Of a DNA stretch of 64,000 bases, positions 34,129 through 45,681 are shown piece after piece. This DNA is from Phanerodontia chrysosporium (Eukaryota; Basidiomycota; Agaricomycetes; Polyporales; Phanerochaetaceae), in contig MJGA01000025.1 in NCBI GenBank assembly GCA_001910725.1, positions 62,001-126,000 on the forward strand, read 5' to 3'. Made by a program: the position numbers and the translations under genes. Under the pieces are notes generated by a model that was not told the DNA's origin, made no database searches, and saw nothing but the letters and a program-made list of their open reading frames with translations. The stretch's first letter is position 1. Every line of letters begins with the position of its first letter.

Positions 34129-35235
34129 TTAAATAGTTCTCTGCAAACTCCAGTCAGTCATGATCATACCCGCTGATATGGAATTCGGTACTCACCCTAG
34201 CCAAAGTCCACTGATACAACATATACTTGACGCGCGACCTCAGCGCGTCCTTGCACCACGAACAAGTAAGCTCCACTTCGACTTCATGGAAGACGGCCTG
34301 GATCACACTCGCCGGAAGATCTATGAAACGCGGCCGTCAATCCGGAGTCAGCGCAAGTCAGCAGGGGACAGACGCACCAGGCCTGGCGTGCCAGGAGAGC
34401 TTCGCAGTCGCATGTGCCCAGGCGGCAAGCAGGGCGCGCGATTGCGCGGAGCTGCACGAGGACATCGGGAGGTGGTCGTCGGGCAGGGTGAGCACGAGGT
34501 CGCGGAGCTTCTCGACGAGGCTGAGCTGGAGGCGAGCGAGGCGTAGGAGGTAGCGCGCGCCCATGCGCAGGATCAGGGGCTCGGGCAGGTCGCAGATCGA
34601 CCGGGAGAGAAGCTGTGCGGACACGGCGACGGCAAGGTGCTCCACGGCATGCTCTGCGGCGAGCGTGAACACCTCGAGCGGCTGCAGCGTCGCATGTGCA
34701 AGCAACAGCGCGTGCAGCGGCGTGTGTGGCGCAAGAGACGTCGTCGCGGGCACGCCGTAGACCTTCAGCGAGGCGACCGCCGCGGAGAGGGTGTCGATGG
34801 ACTGAGCGAACGCGGAGCAGGACCAGCCGTAGATGGTGTGCAGGACGATGTTGAAAATGATGGAAGGCTCTGGCACGGCTATGGCAGGCAGGGCAGAGCG
34901 TTTGCGGGAGTCTCTTGGTCAGGGATGAGACCGTTGAGGTGGTTCTCAGACCGACTCAGCAGGTGTGCAACATGGGCAAAGAAGAGGACGTTGTCTGCAG
35001 TAACGAACTTGATGTCCGGAAGGCTGAAGCCAATGGCGAGGTCCGGATGGAAGACGTTTGAGATGGATACGTTTTCTGTGGTCCCTGACGGAGAGCAAGC
35101 AGTAGCAATCTGACGCATGAGCGTGAGTCCCTGAACGCCAGCACGGAATGGACGGTCGTACCGCTGCCGAATCTGGAGAATCGCCGGGGGTGAAGTACCG
35201 GACTCCATGCGCAGGACTGTCGACGACATGGTCAA
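34129..35235 (-). CDS. BTB/POZ-like protein, copy 3
   Basis: Exons on the minus strand: 35235-34378 (read as one exon), 34320-34196 (125 nt) and terminal 34140-34129 (12 nt, Arg-Thr-Ile-stop). Motifs: VSISNVFHPDLAIGFSLPDI, KFVTADNVLFFAHVAHLL, FNIVLHTIYGWSC, HTPLHALLLAHATLQPLEVF and GARYLLRLARLQL. The penultimate exon gives VEVELTCSWCKDALRSRV, YQW. A single base appears missing near 34892, in a C run, where the frame passes from NALP to AIAVPEP. With it restored the length is 996 nt, about 331 residues. An in-frame GTACGA..CAG stretch near 35161-35085 may be an intron, but I found no version that keeps phase. It shares exon sizes and ending with the copies at 12491 and 24533. Confidence 0.66.
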
Positions 35236-36228
35236 GGGCGAGTTGGTTCATGGTCAAGCTTCAAGGAGCACGACGATATGCATGGTGGTGGATTCTGGTA
35301 AGGTGTATACGACCTGGTATCGTGCGTGACGCTGGCCAACTTTGGTCCGCTTGTGGACTCAAAAATTGCGAATTTGTTGGTCGTCTTCAGGGGGATGCTC
35401 GGGATCTGCTCGACATGTCTGTCTTGGTCAAGGGTGAGTTGACACTGCACCGGTGGTACTCCTCCTCAGGCGGGCTGATTTGAAGTCCGCACCATTCCTA
35501 TAAACAGGTTACATCCGCGCCAGAATGTCTTGATCTATTTCGGCCGGACAATAGACGGAACAATGTTGTCATTTCTGGGCAGCTTCTTGGTTTGTTTTTG
35601 AGTTCTGAGGATTCCCGGGAACATTTGGTGCTAGAGTCTTCCAAAGGAGGAAGAGTCCACCTTCTAGGAATTGGAAATGCTACATTCCTGGAAGGCGATG
35701 TGATCATGCTTATCTCAGAGTTCCCCTCTTAGGTAACAAGCAAGGTGCAATTCCACTGTCGTACGCCTGAAATGCATTGCCCGCTGCATGCCTTCAAGAA
35801 GTGTGCTTGCAAGAAATGACCGCCTTATGCATCACTTCTGCAGACTAGGTATGGCTTGTATATTCGTCCTTTTCTACCCATTTTCATGCCTTGCCGCGCA
35901 TCCGAACGACAATTCACCAAAGTTTCCCTGAAGGGAAACCGTTTCGGATTTCAGCTACAGACGATCCTCGCCTATCCTCGCATGCTGGTTGAAGATTGGC
36001 TGCTCTGCAACGGAGACTACCGCAGATGTCTCACAAATGTGGCTAAAAATCGAACGGAGCCGCACGCTTTGGGCCTCCAGAAATGTCCCATCCCGGGTTA
36101 CTCCCATGCCGCCGGCTGCGGCTCCACCGTGAAACTCGAAAGTGCATCCCGCGGCGGCCATCCACCGCGATGCAGAGTAGAAAACCCGGGGCATCTCTGC
36201 AGAGCGGCCCAGCACACCCGCAACCAAC
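35236..36228. other. intergenic, promoter of P450 copy 1
   Basis: About 1 kb. Around 35300-35440 a plus-strand frame without a start reads coherently (LANFGPLVDSKIANLLVVF) and may be a gene remnant; nothing else supports it. Longer frames at 35856-36713 are shadows of the P450 exons. Confidence 0.35.
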
Positions 36229-38360
36229 ATGGCCCCGTCTCCTTCGTTCTCGGAAGAGCTCCTGGTCGTGATCGCCGCCGCCTTGGTGCGCACACCCGTC
36301 GAGCATTCCTCCGCTCGCGCGCGCCCCTGACACGATGCTATGCAGGCGGCCCACCTGGTCTTCAACCGGTGGGAACCCACGAACATCGCCGTCGTCGCGG
36401 CCCTTCTGCTCGGCGTGCCCTGCGCCGCGGCGTCGCTCCTGTTCAGCGGCCGCGGCTTCGTTCCCCGGCTCGCCCTCACCGCGGCGCTGTACTACGCGTG
36501 CCTCGGCACGTCCGTCGTGCTCTACCGCCTCTCGCCCTGGCACCCGCTCGCGCGGTACCCGGGCCCCTGGCTGCTCAAGACGTCGAAGCTGTGGATGGTG
36601 CGGCGCGTGAAGCGCGGCGGGCAGTGGCGGTACATCCGCGAGCTGCACCAGCGGTTCGGGGACGTCGTGCGCATCGGTCAGTGCCAGCGTCGCTCGCGCG
36701 GCTAGCTTCCTGAGCCAACCGTGCTTCACAGGGCCGAACGAGCTGTCGTTCTGCGACGCCGCCATGGTCGTGCCCGTGCTAGGGACACAGGGGCTCCCAA
36801 AGGGCCCGGTACGCCGCCTTGCACGTCTCGGCCGGCGCAAAGGCTGAATGCGTGTGCATTGCAGACTGGATGGGCCGCGCGATGCACCCGAAGACGCCGT
36901 CCCTGATTGCACTCCGCGACCCGCTCGAGCACCAGCGGCGCAGGCGCACGTGGAACAGGGCGTTCAAGCCCGCCGCGCTGCAGGAGTACCTCCCGCTCAT
37001 CCAGAAACGCACGGCACAGCTGCTGGACGCGCTCTCCAAATGCGAAGAGCAGGACGTAGTCGACCTTGGGAGGTGGATCAGGTTCTGCAAGTACGTCGAT
37101 GCCTGCGACCTCCGGGCGTTCACTAACTTCGTGCTCTTCGTAGATATGATTTCATGGGCGATTTGGTGTACGCACCCTGGTGACATAGACATCGATGTGA
37201 GACTGAAGCCTTTGCAGATTCGGCGGAGGCACAGAGATGATGCGCGATGGGGATCAGGACGGCCTTTTGAAGCTCCAGCGAGCGGGCATTGCGTGAGTGT
37301 ACCTCCCGAATAAGGTGCTCCTCTGCTCATCTGCGGCTGCAAGAATGATGGTCGTGTATGCACACATGCCATGGTTGGCCCAATTTACCAAGCATATCCC
37401 ACGCGTCGCGGCGAAGCTCAAGGAACTGCGGGCGGCAGCGCGAAGCAGGGCTGCTGCGCGGTACAAGGCTGGAGCCAACCGGAAGGACCTGTTCTATTAT
37501 TTGGTAGGTGACGGTACGCTGGAGACACACGTGTTGTTGATGTCGTCGGCTAGTCGAACGAAGACGGCGGCGAGAAAGAGCAGCCCACCGAGGACGTCAT
37601 TCTGTCCGACGCCTTGCTGGCCATCATTGCCGGCTCAGACACGACGTCGACGATCCTGACCAGCGCAGTCTATTGCCTCCTGACGCACCCGGACGTGCAC
37701 AAGCGGCTGGTCGAGGAAGTAGACAAGTTTTACCCGCCAGGGGCAGACTGGTGCAACACGGAGCACCACGCGGACATGCACTACCTGAACGCCGTTCTGT
37801 GAGCGACCTCCGTCCTAGCATCCGCACCTGCGCTGACACGTCCGTACAAGCAACGAAACGCTGCGACTATTTCCCGTCCTCCGGGATGGAAGCCTGCGCG
37901 CCCCCTGGGTCGGGCACGGCGACCGCGCGCTCGGGCCGTAGTACGTGTCCACCGCCCCTCAGCGAGGACCCAAGCTGACCTCTCCCTCCAGCTTCATCCC
38001 AGAGGGCACCCAGGTGCGCGTGCACACATACTCGCTGCAGCGCGACCCGCGCTGCTTCTCGCAGCCAGACACGTTCTGGCCGAGCGCTGGCTCGTCGCGG
38101 GCGGGCTGCAGCACGCCGAGCCGGGCTTCGTGCACGAGCCGGGCGCGTTCCTCCCGTTCTCGCGCGGCCCGAGCGACTGCGTCGGGAAGGGCCTCGCGCT
38201 GCAGGACATGCGCATCGTCCTGTGCGCGCTCCTGCAGCACCTCGAGCTCGCGCCGCCGCGCAACAGGCCGTTTGACGAGTGGAAGGCCGAGGTGGACCGG
38301 CGGTTTGCGGACTCGTCTGCAGTGCTGCCCGTGTCTGTACGGGTGCGGCGGAGGGTGTGA
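36229..38360 (+). CDS. cytochrome P450 monooxygenase, copy 1
   Basis: Ten exons: 36229-36285, 36346-36676, 36732-36808, 36865-37090, 37144-37167 (24 nt), 37218-37292, 37344-37503, 37554-37798, 37851-37937 and 37992-38360. The N-terminus is a membrane anchor (ELLVVIAAAL, then VAALLLGVPCAAASLLF) followed by HPLARYPGP. P450 signatures: IIAGSDTTS (I helix), NETLRLFP (ExxR), TFWP..RW and the heme loop FSRGPSDCVGKG with the cysteine ligand. Exon sizes match the paralogues at 39651 and 48645. Two single-base losses fit (near 36808 at the donor and near 38083 after TFWP); restored length 1653 nt, about 550 residues. It is an ER-bound haem monooxygenase; the substrate is unknown. Confidence 0.8.
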
Positions 38361-39650
38361 GTCGGAAGACTGGGGCGTAGAAGAACAAACTCGACTTTGG
38401 ATGGTTGTTAATTCGTGAAGGACATCTGCTGCTCGCGACTCTTGCAATGCCCGTTATATGTTACGAAACGTTCGGTCGTAGTTACTTTCGGCAATTCAGA
38501 TGCGTTTCAATTGGCCGTTACTCTACCGAGCTTTGCGACATTGTCGGACAGCATTGAGTTGCCGGATGCCGGACCTGCAGGGTACGATCGAGAGGCGCGA
38601 GCCGTGATTTACGATCAAGAGTTCACCAGGCTTTGCGGTCCTCTACATATCCTATCTATCCCGGGTGGCTCGATACATGTATCACAGGAACCAGAACATG
38701 GCACCCTGAGCGCTCCATCGACCGCGGAGAAAGTGCGACGACGAACAGGCGGTCGGCGACTCCGCCAGCGCAGCTCGGAAGGCATGATCTGCAAAACTCG
38801 AGCACTGTTCCGCCACGACGCCGTTCCTCAGCGAGGCCCCCGCGGCTTTGTGGCGTCAGCAACCCGCCAGAGTCGGACAGCGCACGTCTTGGGCAGGCCG
38901 CTCCCGCGCGCGGGTCACCTGGACGGCTTGCTCCCGCACCACGAGGATGCGCGGGGGTGACGCACCTCGCGACCTGTCATGCTGGGCCTAGCGTTTGCCG
39001 TGACCTCCGCACCGGACGACACCTGCAGGCACCTCTGATCGACCCTGCCTTGCGCGCTGTCGCTCCGATTCGCCAGGACCGGCCCTCGGCAGGTGCAGAA
39101 TGCGGCACGCGTGGCAGAACAATGCTCGAGCTGTGACGCTCTCCAGCAGCTTTGCAACACATCCTGACGCACAACCGACTCGGAGCATCCGGCAACGGAC
39201 GCCACGAGGGGCTGCCCAGGACTCGTTCGCTCGCGCGTGCTCGAACGCGCACCGCAATGTCGCGGCCTCCTTTGCCTCCGCTAGCTGCAAACGCCTGCTG
39301 GGCGATGTCGATTAGCATCCGCCGGGAGCCTTGTCGACGGGCGGAGGTCTCAGCCGCAAAACGTGATCTCGAACAGTGCAGCGGTCCAATCGCGCTGTAG
39401 CGATACTAGGTCGTCGATGCGGCAGAGGGAACCAGGCGCTTCGATCTTCTTGGGCTGAACAGATTACCCGGAGGCCGCGGGTTTAGGACAGGTCAACCGA
39501 AATGCTCAGCCGTCTACGGCGCACATCAGAGACGCGGGCGTGCAAGGATATAAACCGCGACATCCACTATGTGCCAGCCAGCTTGCCTCCTGTCTGTTCT
39601 ACCACTACCACCACCACAGCACAGAGACAGCAGCACGGCTCGTCCCCCAA
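38361..39650. other. intergenic between P450 copies 1 and 2
   Basis: 1.3 kb, GC-rich, with overlapping frames on both strands (181 codons plus at 38415-38960, 113 codons minus at 38977-39318) that show no domain. The right end is the P450 promoter, with ATATAAAC near 39547. Confidence 0.4.
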
Positions 39651-41886
39651 ATGCCAGACATTCCGACGCTGCGGCTCTCTGTTATGGGCAGCGACGCCCA
39701 ATTGCCAGTGCTCTCGCCGAGAGATGCCTTCGCAATAATCGTGTTGTCTGCGGTGGTATGTCCAGAGTCTTACCAAGCACCCCCTGCGCTGACCAACGGT
39801 CCGCCCGTAGGGAGCACACCTCGTCTTCAAGAGATGGGAGCCGAAGAAGCTCCGCGTCGTGACTTTCCTTCTATTCCTCGTTCCCGGCTGCCTGTCGACG
39901 CTCTTGCTTCCCCACTTCGGCACCGCCCTCGGACTCACAGTCGGCTTCCTGACCTACTGGACCGCCCTCACGCTGTCCATCGTCTTCTACCGCGTCGGCC
40001 CTCTGCACCCGCTCTACCAGTACCCAGGACCGCTGCCGGCAAGATCTCCAAGTGGTGGCACGTATGGCACGTCCAGCAGGGCAAGCAACACCTCTACCTC
40101 CAGCAGCTGCATGACAAGTACGGCGACATCGTCAGGATCGGTGCGTCTGCCCGCTGCATGTGGCGGCGCGCCCCTATTGACGAGCGGTCCTGCAGGCCCG
40201 AACGAAGTGAGCATCCGCGACCCAGCGTGCATCACGCCCGTCCTCGGCGCGCAGGGCATGCCCAAGAGCGACAGTGCGTAGCAGCCCCCGCGCCCAGAGC
40301 AGCGCCCCACGTATTGACACGCTGCCCAGTGTTCCTCGGGCGCAACATGTGGCCCGAGACGGCGCCGCTGATTGGGTACCGCGACCCCGCGGAGCACATG
40401 AAGCGGCGCAAGCCGTGGAACCGCGCGTTCAGCAGCGCGTCCGTCAAGGAGTTCGAGCCGATCATTCAGCACCGCGTCCACCAGCTCGTCGAGGCCCTCA
40501 GCGACCGCCAGGGGCAGGTCGTCGACCTCGCAGAGTGGATCTCGTTCTTCACGTACGTCTTCCTGGCGCTCCATTCTCCCACCTGCACATGATGCTGACT
40601 GGCCGCCCCTCCGCGTGCAGATACGACTTTATGGGCGACATGGTGTAAGTGCTACGCGCGATGCCTCGGGCGCGCGGGCATGCTGACCTGATACCCGAAA
40701 GGTTCGGCGGCTGGACCGAGATGATGCGCGACGGCGCGGACAAGGGCGGCTTGTGGGACCTGCTGCGGCGGGGCCTGACGTGCGTGTTTCTGCGCAATCT
40801 GTTTCGCGCGCGGTCGCCAGCGCTGACGCGCCCTCTGCACACAGCGTCAGCGCGCTCTGGGGCGAGGTCCCGTGGGTGTCGTACTACGCCAAGAAGCTGC
40901 CGTGGACGGCGCAGGACAACAAGGCGATGCGCGTGATGGCCTTCTCCCGCACCGAGCAGCGCTATGCCTCGGGCTCAGCGTCCAAGGACCTGTTCTACTA
41001 CCTGGTAAGCGCGCCACCCGCGGCTGACTCAGCGGGCGCTGACCGCCCGCCCGCCTGCAGAGCAACGAGGACGGCTCGGAGAAGGTGTCGCCGCCGCGCA
41101 ACATCGTCATCGGAGACGGCCTGCTTGCGCTCGTCGCAGGCTCGGACACGACGGCGACGGTCGTCGCGAACACGATGTACGAGCTGCTGCGCCACCCCGC
41201 GGCGTACAGGCGGCTGCAGGAAGAGGTCGACAAGTTCTACCCACGCGGCGAGGACTCGCTCGACCCGAAGCACATCAAGGACATGCACTACCTCGAGGCG
41301 GTCATGTACGCGTTCGCCCCAAATGCAGAGGATCGCCGTCCGTGCTGACTGAGCTTGCGCCACAGCAACGAGGGCCTCCGGATGTACCCCGCGGTGCCCA
41401 GCGGCAGCGTGCGCGCGCCCGAGGTGGGCAAGGGTGGGAAGATCGCCGGGCCGTAGTACGTGTCACATTGCTCGCTGTTCTCCCGCAGGAGTGCTGACGG
41501 CGGCCGCCCTGCGCAGCTACATCCCCGAGGGGACGCAGACGCGGATCCACTTCTGGTCGGTGCAGCGGGACGCGCGCAACTTCTCGTTCCCAGAGACGTT
41601 CTGGCCCGAGCGCTGGCTCATCGCCGAGGGCATCGAGCCCGCGCCCGCGGGCGAGAAGCTCGTGCACAACCCGAACGCGTTCACCCCGTTCTCGTTCGGC
41701 CCGTACAACTGCGTCGGGAAGAACATCGCCCTCGCAGAGATGAAGCAGCTCCTCTGCCACCTCGTGCACAAGCTCGACGTCCGCTTCGCCGACGGCGTCG
41801 ACCCGGACGCGTTCGACCGCGCATCAGAAGACCGCTTCATCTATGTCGTGGGCGAGCTCCCGGTCGTCGTCGAGCGCAGGGATTGA
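39651..41886 (+). CDS. cytochrome P450 monooxygenase, copy 2
   Basis: Ten exons: 39651-39755, 39811-40140, 40196-40273, 40330-40552, 40621-40644 (24 nt, YDFMGDMV), 40702-40779, 40845-41004, 41061-41305, 41366-41452 and 41517-41886. Motifs: HPLYQYPGP, MWPETAPLIGYRDPAEHMKR, LVAGSDTTATVV, INEGLRMYP (ExxR), TFWPERW and the heme loop FSFGPYNCVGKN. One base appears missing near 40038, after PGPLPA; the sum of 1700 nt becomes 1701, about 566 residues. The N-terminal hydrophobic segment (VTFLLFLVPGCLSTLLL) is a membrane anchor. It is tandem with copy 1 in the same orientation. The substrate is unknown. Confidence 0.82.
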
Positions 41887-42852
41887 GAACAATTGTACAA
41901 TATCTAAGTTTTGTTACAGGCCTGCAGCAATCATGGAGATGTACTGTAGAAACCAGGGCAGACTACCGAGAGCAAACACGGATCCGCTTTAGTCGGGCCC
42001 GCTGTATGTTCGAGTACTTGGGCCTAATGACGTATGACTGTGTAGAATTTCGTAAAATACCGCAGAGGCATTCAAAATTGGGCTCCTCAACAGTGCGTCT
42101 GCGCCATGGACCGTGTGAGATCGCGCGAATGAGCGCGATATCTGAACTGAGCGTCAGCAGGTTCCAGAGAAAGCGCAGAAACGTTGGGAAACTTGCCATG
42201 CTAACGGGGGTCGGGACCGGGCGAGATGAGACGAGGTAGACCAAAGGGTACTCGAGTACTAGATAACTAGGCCTAGGAGATGCGCAGTGCAGGGGAGGGT
42301 TCCAGTCCATTCCTGAATGACTCGTGAGGGACTGTAGCAAATTTCCAGATATGCATGGCGCGGGCCCCACGGGCTCAGAGGAGCTGGAGCTGGAGAATCT
42401 GTGGGCTCCTGACGGTTGCTGGAGGCTTGCTCAGACGTTGTGAAGGTGACATAGACATCGTCGCTGTCGATACGATTGCGAGGGAGCTGAGGACAATTGC
42501 AAAGCGCGAGTTGGTAGAAGATCAAAGCGAGCCCGAACGAGATTTTGCAGAAAGCGGCGCGTTCTCGTCAGAGTCCCCGGGCGAGTTGGCACAGATTTGT
42601 GAGTAATCCGGCCCAATTATAGTCTACTGAGGCCGAATTATTCAGAAACAAGTAGAATGTTCTAGCGCTTACCCGACGTCATTTGGTAAGCAGGTGATAC
42701 GGACAAGTATTTGGGACTGCCGCTGCCACTCGCCATCTCTTTCGCTAACCACCATCATCTTACGGACTCTCTTCTCGTTTCTACTCGCGTAATACCCCCT
42801 TGATATCTTCGCTTCATCGTCTTCCTCGTCGTAGTCGACGACGCCGTCCAGC
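41887..42852. other. intergenic, promoter of the RING gene
   Basis: About 1 kb. An 83-codon plus frame at 42355-42606 with an acidic C-terminal half (ELVEDQSEPERDFAESGAF) is unrecognised. The right end lacks a clear TATA box. Confidence 0.4.
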
Positions 42853-45681
42853 ATGGATCAGAACCAAGGTCACTCGGGTCACTCTGGGCAGCCACCACAC
42901 GATCCACCACTTCATCCGTCAAACTCAACGACCGGGGCGTTCAGCCAGCCAAGTGTTGCTGCAGCCCACGAGCTCGCCGCCGCAGAGGCATCCGACAATG
43001 GGACTACGTCGGCAAGTCTCGCTACCCTTGCTTTGCGCTCGCTTCGTATTGACCCGGGCTTGCAGACTCCCATGAACGTCGAGCGAGAGCCGTCGCTCCC
43101 GAGCGGGGACCCGCCTGCCTATACTGCCGCGACGCAACCTCCGTCGAGCGCATCGCGGAGCTCACGACGGGCGCGGGTTGACGAGGAGGAGGATGAGGAC
43201 GACCAACGTCAGACAAACCGTCAGCGTATGCACGCCCCTCTCCTTGACTCTGACCACCCTTCGAACGACCACCACTTCCACCCTGACATGCACCTCCATG
43301 CGCAGCAGCATCGCGAGCAGCAGCAACAGGCAGCGCAGCCGAATGCAGCTAACCCGCAGCGTCCCCCTCTGCCCTTCAACCGCATCTCATTCACTGTCGA
43401 CATACTCCCCATCCTTGGCGCTCCTACAGGTGCTCCCGCTCCCGCCCCCGCTCCCGCAGCACACGCTGCTCCCGCAGGCAACCCCCAACAGCCTACACAG
43501 GGTCGGGCCGTTCCACCCGTCTTCTTTGAACTCAGAATGCCGTTCCCTCCCCCGTCACCTGCCGACGGTCCGCAGGGGGATGAGGCTCATGCTCAGCGAA
43601 CGCCCAACGATTTTGCCAACGCGTTCTTGCATGCGTTACAAATGGGGAACATGCCCTGGGGCCAGTTCCCTGGCTTTTCCGCTGAAGAACCGGACGATCC
43701 GGGAAGGGCGAAGCGCCTCCTTAGTGGGCTCGAGCAAGTCCCCGAAGGTCTCGTCAAGCGCATGGAGCGCGTAGGCATGGTAGAGGGCGAGCAGGTCGTG
43801 TGCGCGATATGTTTCGACAGCCTACTCAAAACCGAGGACGCAGAAGCTGCTGAGGACAAAATGGAGATCGAAGTGGACAGCACGTCTTCGCCGTTGCCAT
43901 CGAGAGAATCTGCTTCCGACTCCGCTGATACCACAATGGACGAGGAGCGGAAAGCTGCCGAAGAACTTGACGGGAAGATCGTCGTTCTGCCGTGTGCTCA
44001 TGTCTTCCATGCGTCATGCTTGCGACCATGGTTTACTCGACCCCACCGCACAACCTGTCCGACATGCCGCTTCGACATCGATCCAGAGTCGCTCACCTAT
44101 GTCCCACCATCACGGCGTCCCCGTCCACGTCAACCCACGGCGCATCCTGCTGAGCAGGCGCCTGCGGCTGGCCCTGCTAATGCACCACAGCCACAGTCCG
44201 CAGAGCCAGCTGCAGCACCCACCGCGAATAACGCCCCGAACGCGGCGGGATTGCCACCGCAGGCCGGTGCTGGTGCCGCCGCGCATTCACCTCCTGACGC
44301 AGGCCGTGACATGCCATACATCATCTTCGATGTAAACATGCTCGTGCCCTTCCCCCACCCGCCTCGCGCACAGGGCCCGGTACCCTCACAGCAGCAGCCA
44401 GCACCTGCCACCGGTTCGCAGCCACCGGTGTACGGCCCACCACCACCGCCCTCAGCAGCGGCTCGGCCGGCCCCCGTCTCGCAGCCAGGCATCGTCCGCA
44501 TGGATCGCCAGCAGCTCGAGCAGCTGATCCTCAATCGTCCACCGCCGCAGTCGAACCAGGCTCCGTCCCAGGACGCCAACCAAGCGGCGCCGCAACCTGC
44601 ACCCCAGGCGCAACCGCATCCTCAGCCCCAGCCCCAGCCGGCCCAGCCGCGACCTGGTTCCCGCCCCTTCTGGCAGCCGTTCCCTCTGGGCACGACCCCC
44701 ACCGGTGTGCGCGCTGGCGGTGCCCCTCAAGGCAACGCGGGAACCGGCAGTGGTCTCGGAAACCTCTTCGCCAACATCTTCCACCTTGGGCGTGGCAACC
44801 CTCAGCCTCCCGCGCAAGCTCAGCCAACGCAACCGCAGGCCCAGGAGGCGCCCCAGCAACCTCAGGCCGGTCCTGCACCTGCGCCTCAGCCGCATGCGGA
44901 GCCCCACCATCACTACGCTCACCCGCCGCTGCCGAGTTTCGAGGAGTTCATCCACCTCGCCGGCCTCGGAACGAACCAGGGCCGTCCAGACGGTCAGGCT
45001 CAGCCTCGACCTCACCAGCCCGCCCCCGCCCCCGGCGACGCTCCTCAGCAACAGCAACATCCGCACCCACACCCGCCTCAGCCCTCTCACGCCCACCAGC
45101 ACAACGACTTGTTCATGGATGGTGTGCGCGAGTTCGCGACATCAGTGCTTGAGCAGTTGTTCCCCGCAGGTGTCTTCGTCCCCCTCCCTGCTCGGCCTGG
45201 TGCCGGCGCTGCTCAGCCCCCTCCACCGGGTCCGATACCGTTCAACGTCCCGCAGCAGCCACGGGCCCCGCAGCCGCCTCCGGAGAAGCGTCAGTGGACA
45301 CCACCCGCTCCGCCAGGCCCGACGCTGCGCGAACGGGTCGAGCGCAAGGAGCGCGAGCTCGGCCTGCGCTGCTCCGACATCAGCTGCGGCCTCGGACCGT
45401 CGGACGAGGATCCGCTCCCGGTCGTCGACCCGCGCACGATCCGCCAGGTCGCGCTCCGCCCGCCGAAGGGCCAGGAGGCCAGGCGCGACCGCGTCTGCGA
45501 GCACACGTTCCACCCCGCGTGCCTCGTCAGCGCCGAGCGCGTTGCGGGCTGGAGCGGCGCAGACCAGAAGCGCGAGGTCGAGGACGGCGAGGAGGAGGTG
45601 CAGGTGTCGTGCCCTGTGTGCCGCGCCGTCGGTGTTATCTCTCGTGAGGACTGGGACGAGGGTGCCTGTGCACTCGCGTAA
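42853..45681 (+). CDS. double-RING ubiquitin ligase-like protein
   Basis: A single uninterrupted frame of 942 residues. RING 1 spans about residues 317-405: CAIC, then CAHVFHASC, then CPTC. Its first loop is about 60 residues and acidic (KTEDAEAAEDKMEIEVD), longer than in a standard RING-H2. A low-complexity Pro/Gln/Ala-rich region follows (about 420-820). A second RING-like module lies at the C-terminus (about 840-930): CSDISC, CEHTFHPACL, CPVC. By family this should be an E3 ligase recruiting an E2; substrate and localisation are unknown. It has no introns, unlike most neighbours, and no frame break across 2.8 kb of GC-rich repetitive sequence. Start: the first ATG of the frame. Confidence 0.87.
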   Translation: MDQNQGHSGHSGQPPHDPPLHPSNSTTGAFSQPSVAAAHELAAAEASDNGTTSASLATLALRSLRIDPGLQTPMNVEREPSLPSGDPPAYTAATQPPSSASRSSRRARVDEEEDEDDQRQTNRQRMHAPLLDSDHPSNDHHFHPDMHLHAQQHREQQQQAAQPNAANPQRPPLPFNRISFTVDILPILGAPTGAPAPAPAPAAHAAPAGNPQQPTQGRAVPPVFFELRMPFPPPSPADGPQGDEAHAQRTPNDFANAFLHALQMGNMPWGQFPGFSAEEPDDPGRAKRLLSGLEQVPEGLVKRMERVGMVEGEQVVCAICFDSLLKTEDAEAAEDKMEIEVDSTSSPLPSRESASDSADTTMDEERKAAEELDGKIVVLPCAHVFHASCLRPWFTRPHRTTCPTCRFDIDPESLTYVPPSRRPRPRQPTAHPAEQAPAAGPANAPQPQSAEPAAAPTANNAPNAAGLPPQAGAGAAAHSPPDAGRDMPYIIFDVNMLVPFPHPPRAQGPVPSQQQPAPATGSQPPVYGPPPPPSAAARPAPVSQPGIVRMDRQQLEQLILNRPPPQSNQAPSQDANQAAPQPAPQAQPHPQPQPQPAQPRPGSRPFWQPFPLGTTPTGVRAGGAPQGNAGTGSGLGNLFANIFHLGRGNPQPPAQAQPTQPQAQEAPQQPQAGPAPAPQPHAEPHHHYAHPPLPSFEEFIHLAGLGTNQGRPDGQAQPRPHQPAPAPGDAPQQQQHPHPHPPQPSHAHQHNDLFMDGVREFATSVLEQLFPAGVFVPLPARPGAGAAQPPPPGPIPFNVPQQPRAPQPPPEKRQWTPPAPPGPTLRERVERKERELGLRCSDISCGLGPSDEDPLPVVDPRTIRQVALRPPKGQEARRDRVCEHTFHPACLVSAERVAGWSGADQKREVEDGEEEVQVSCPVCRAVGVISREDWDEGACALA

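Noticed and set aside
37179..42460. Identical 16-mer GGTGACATAGACATCG at 37179 and 42445
   Set aside because: A single shared 16-mer is expected by chance roughly once in a window this size, and the flanks do not match.
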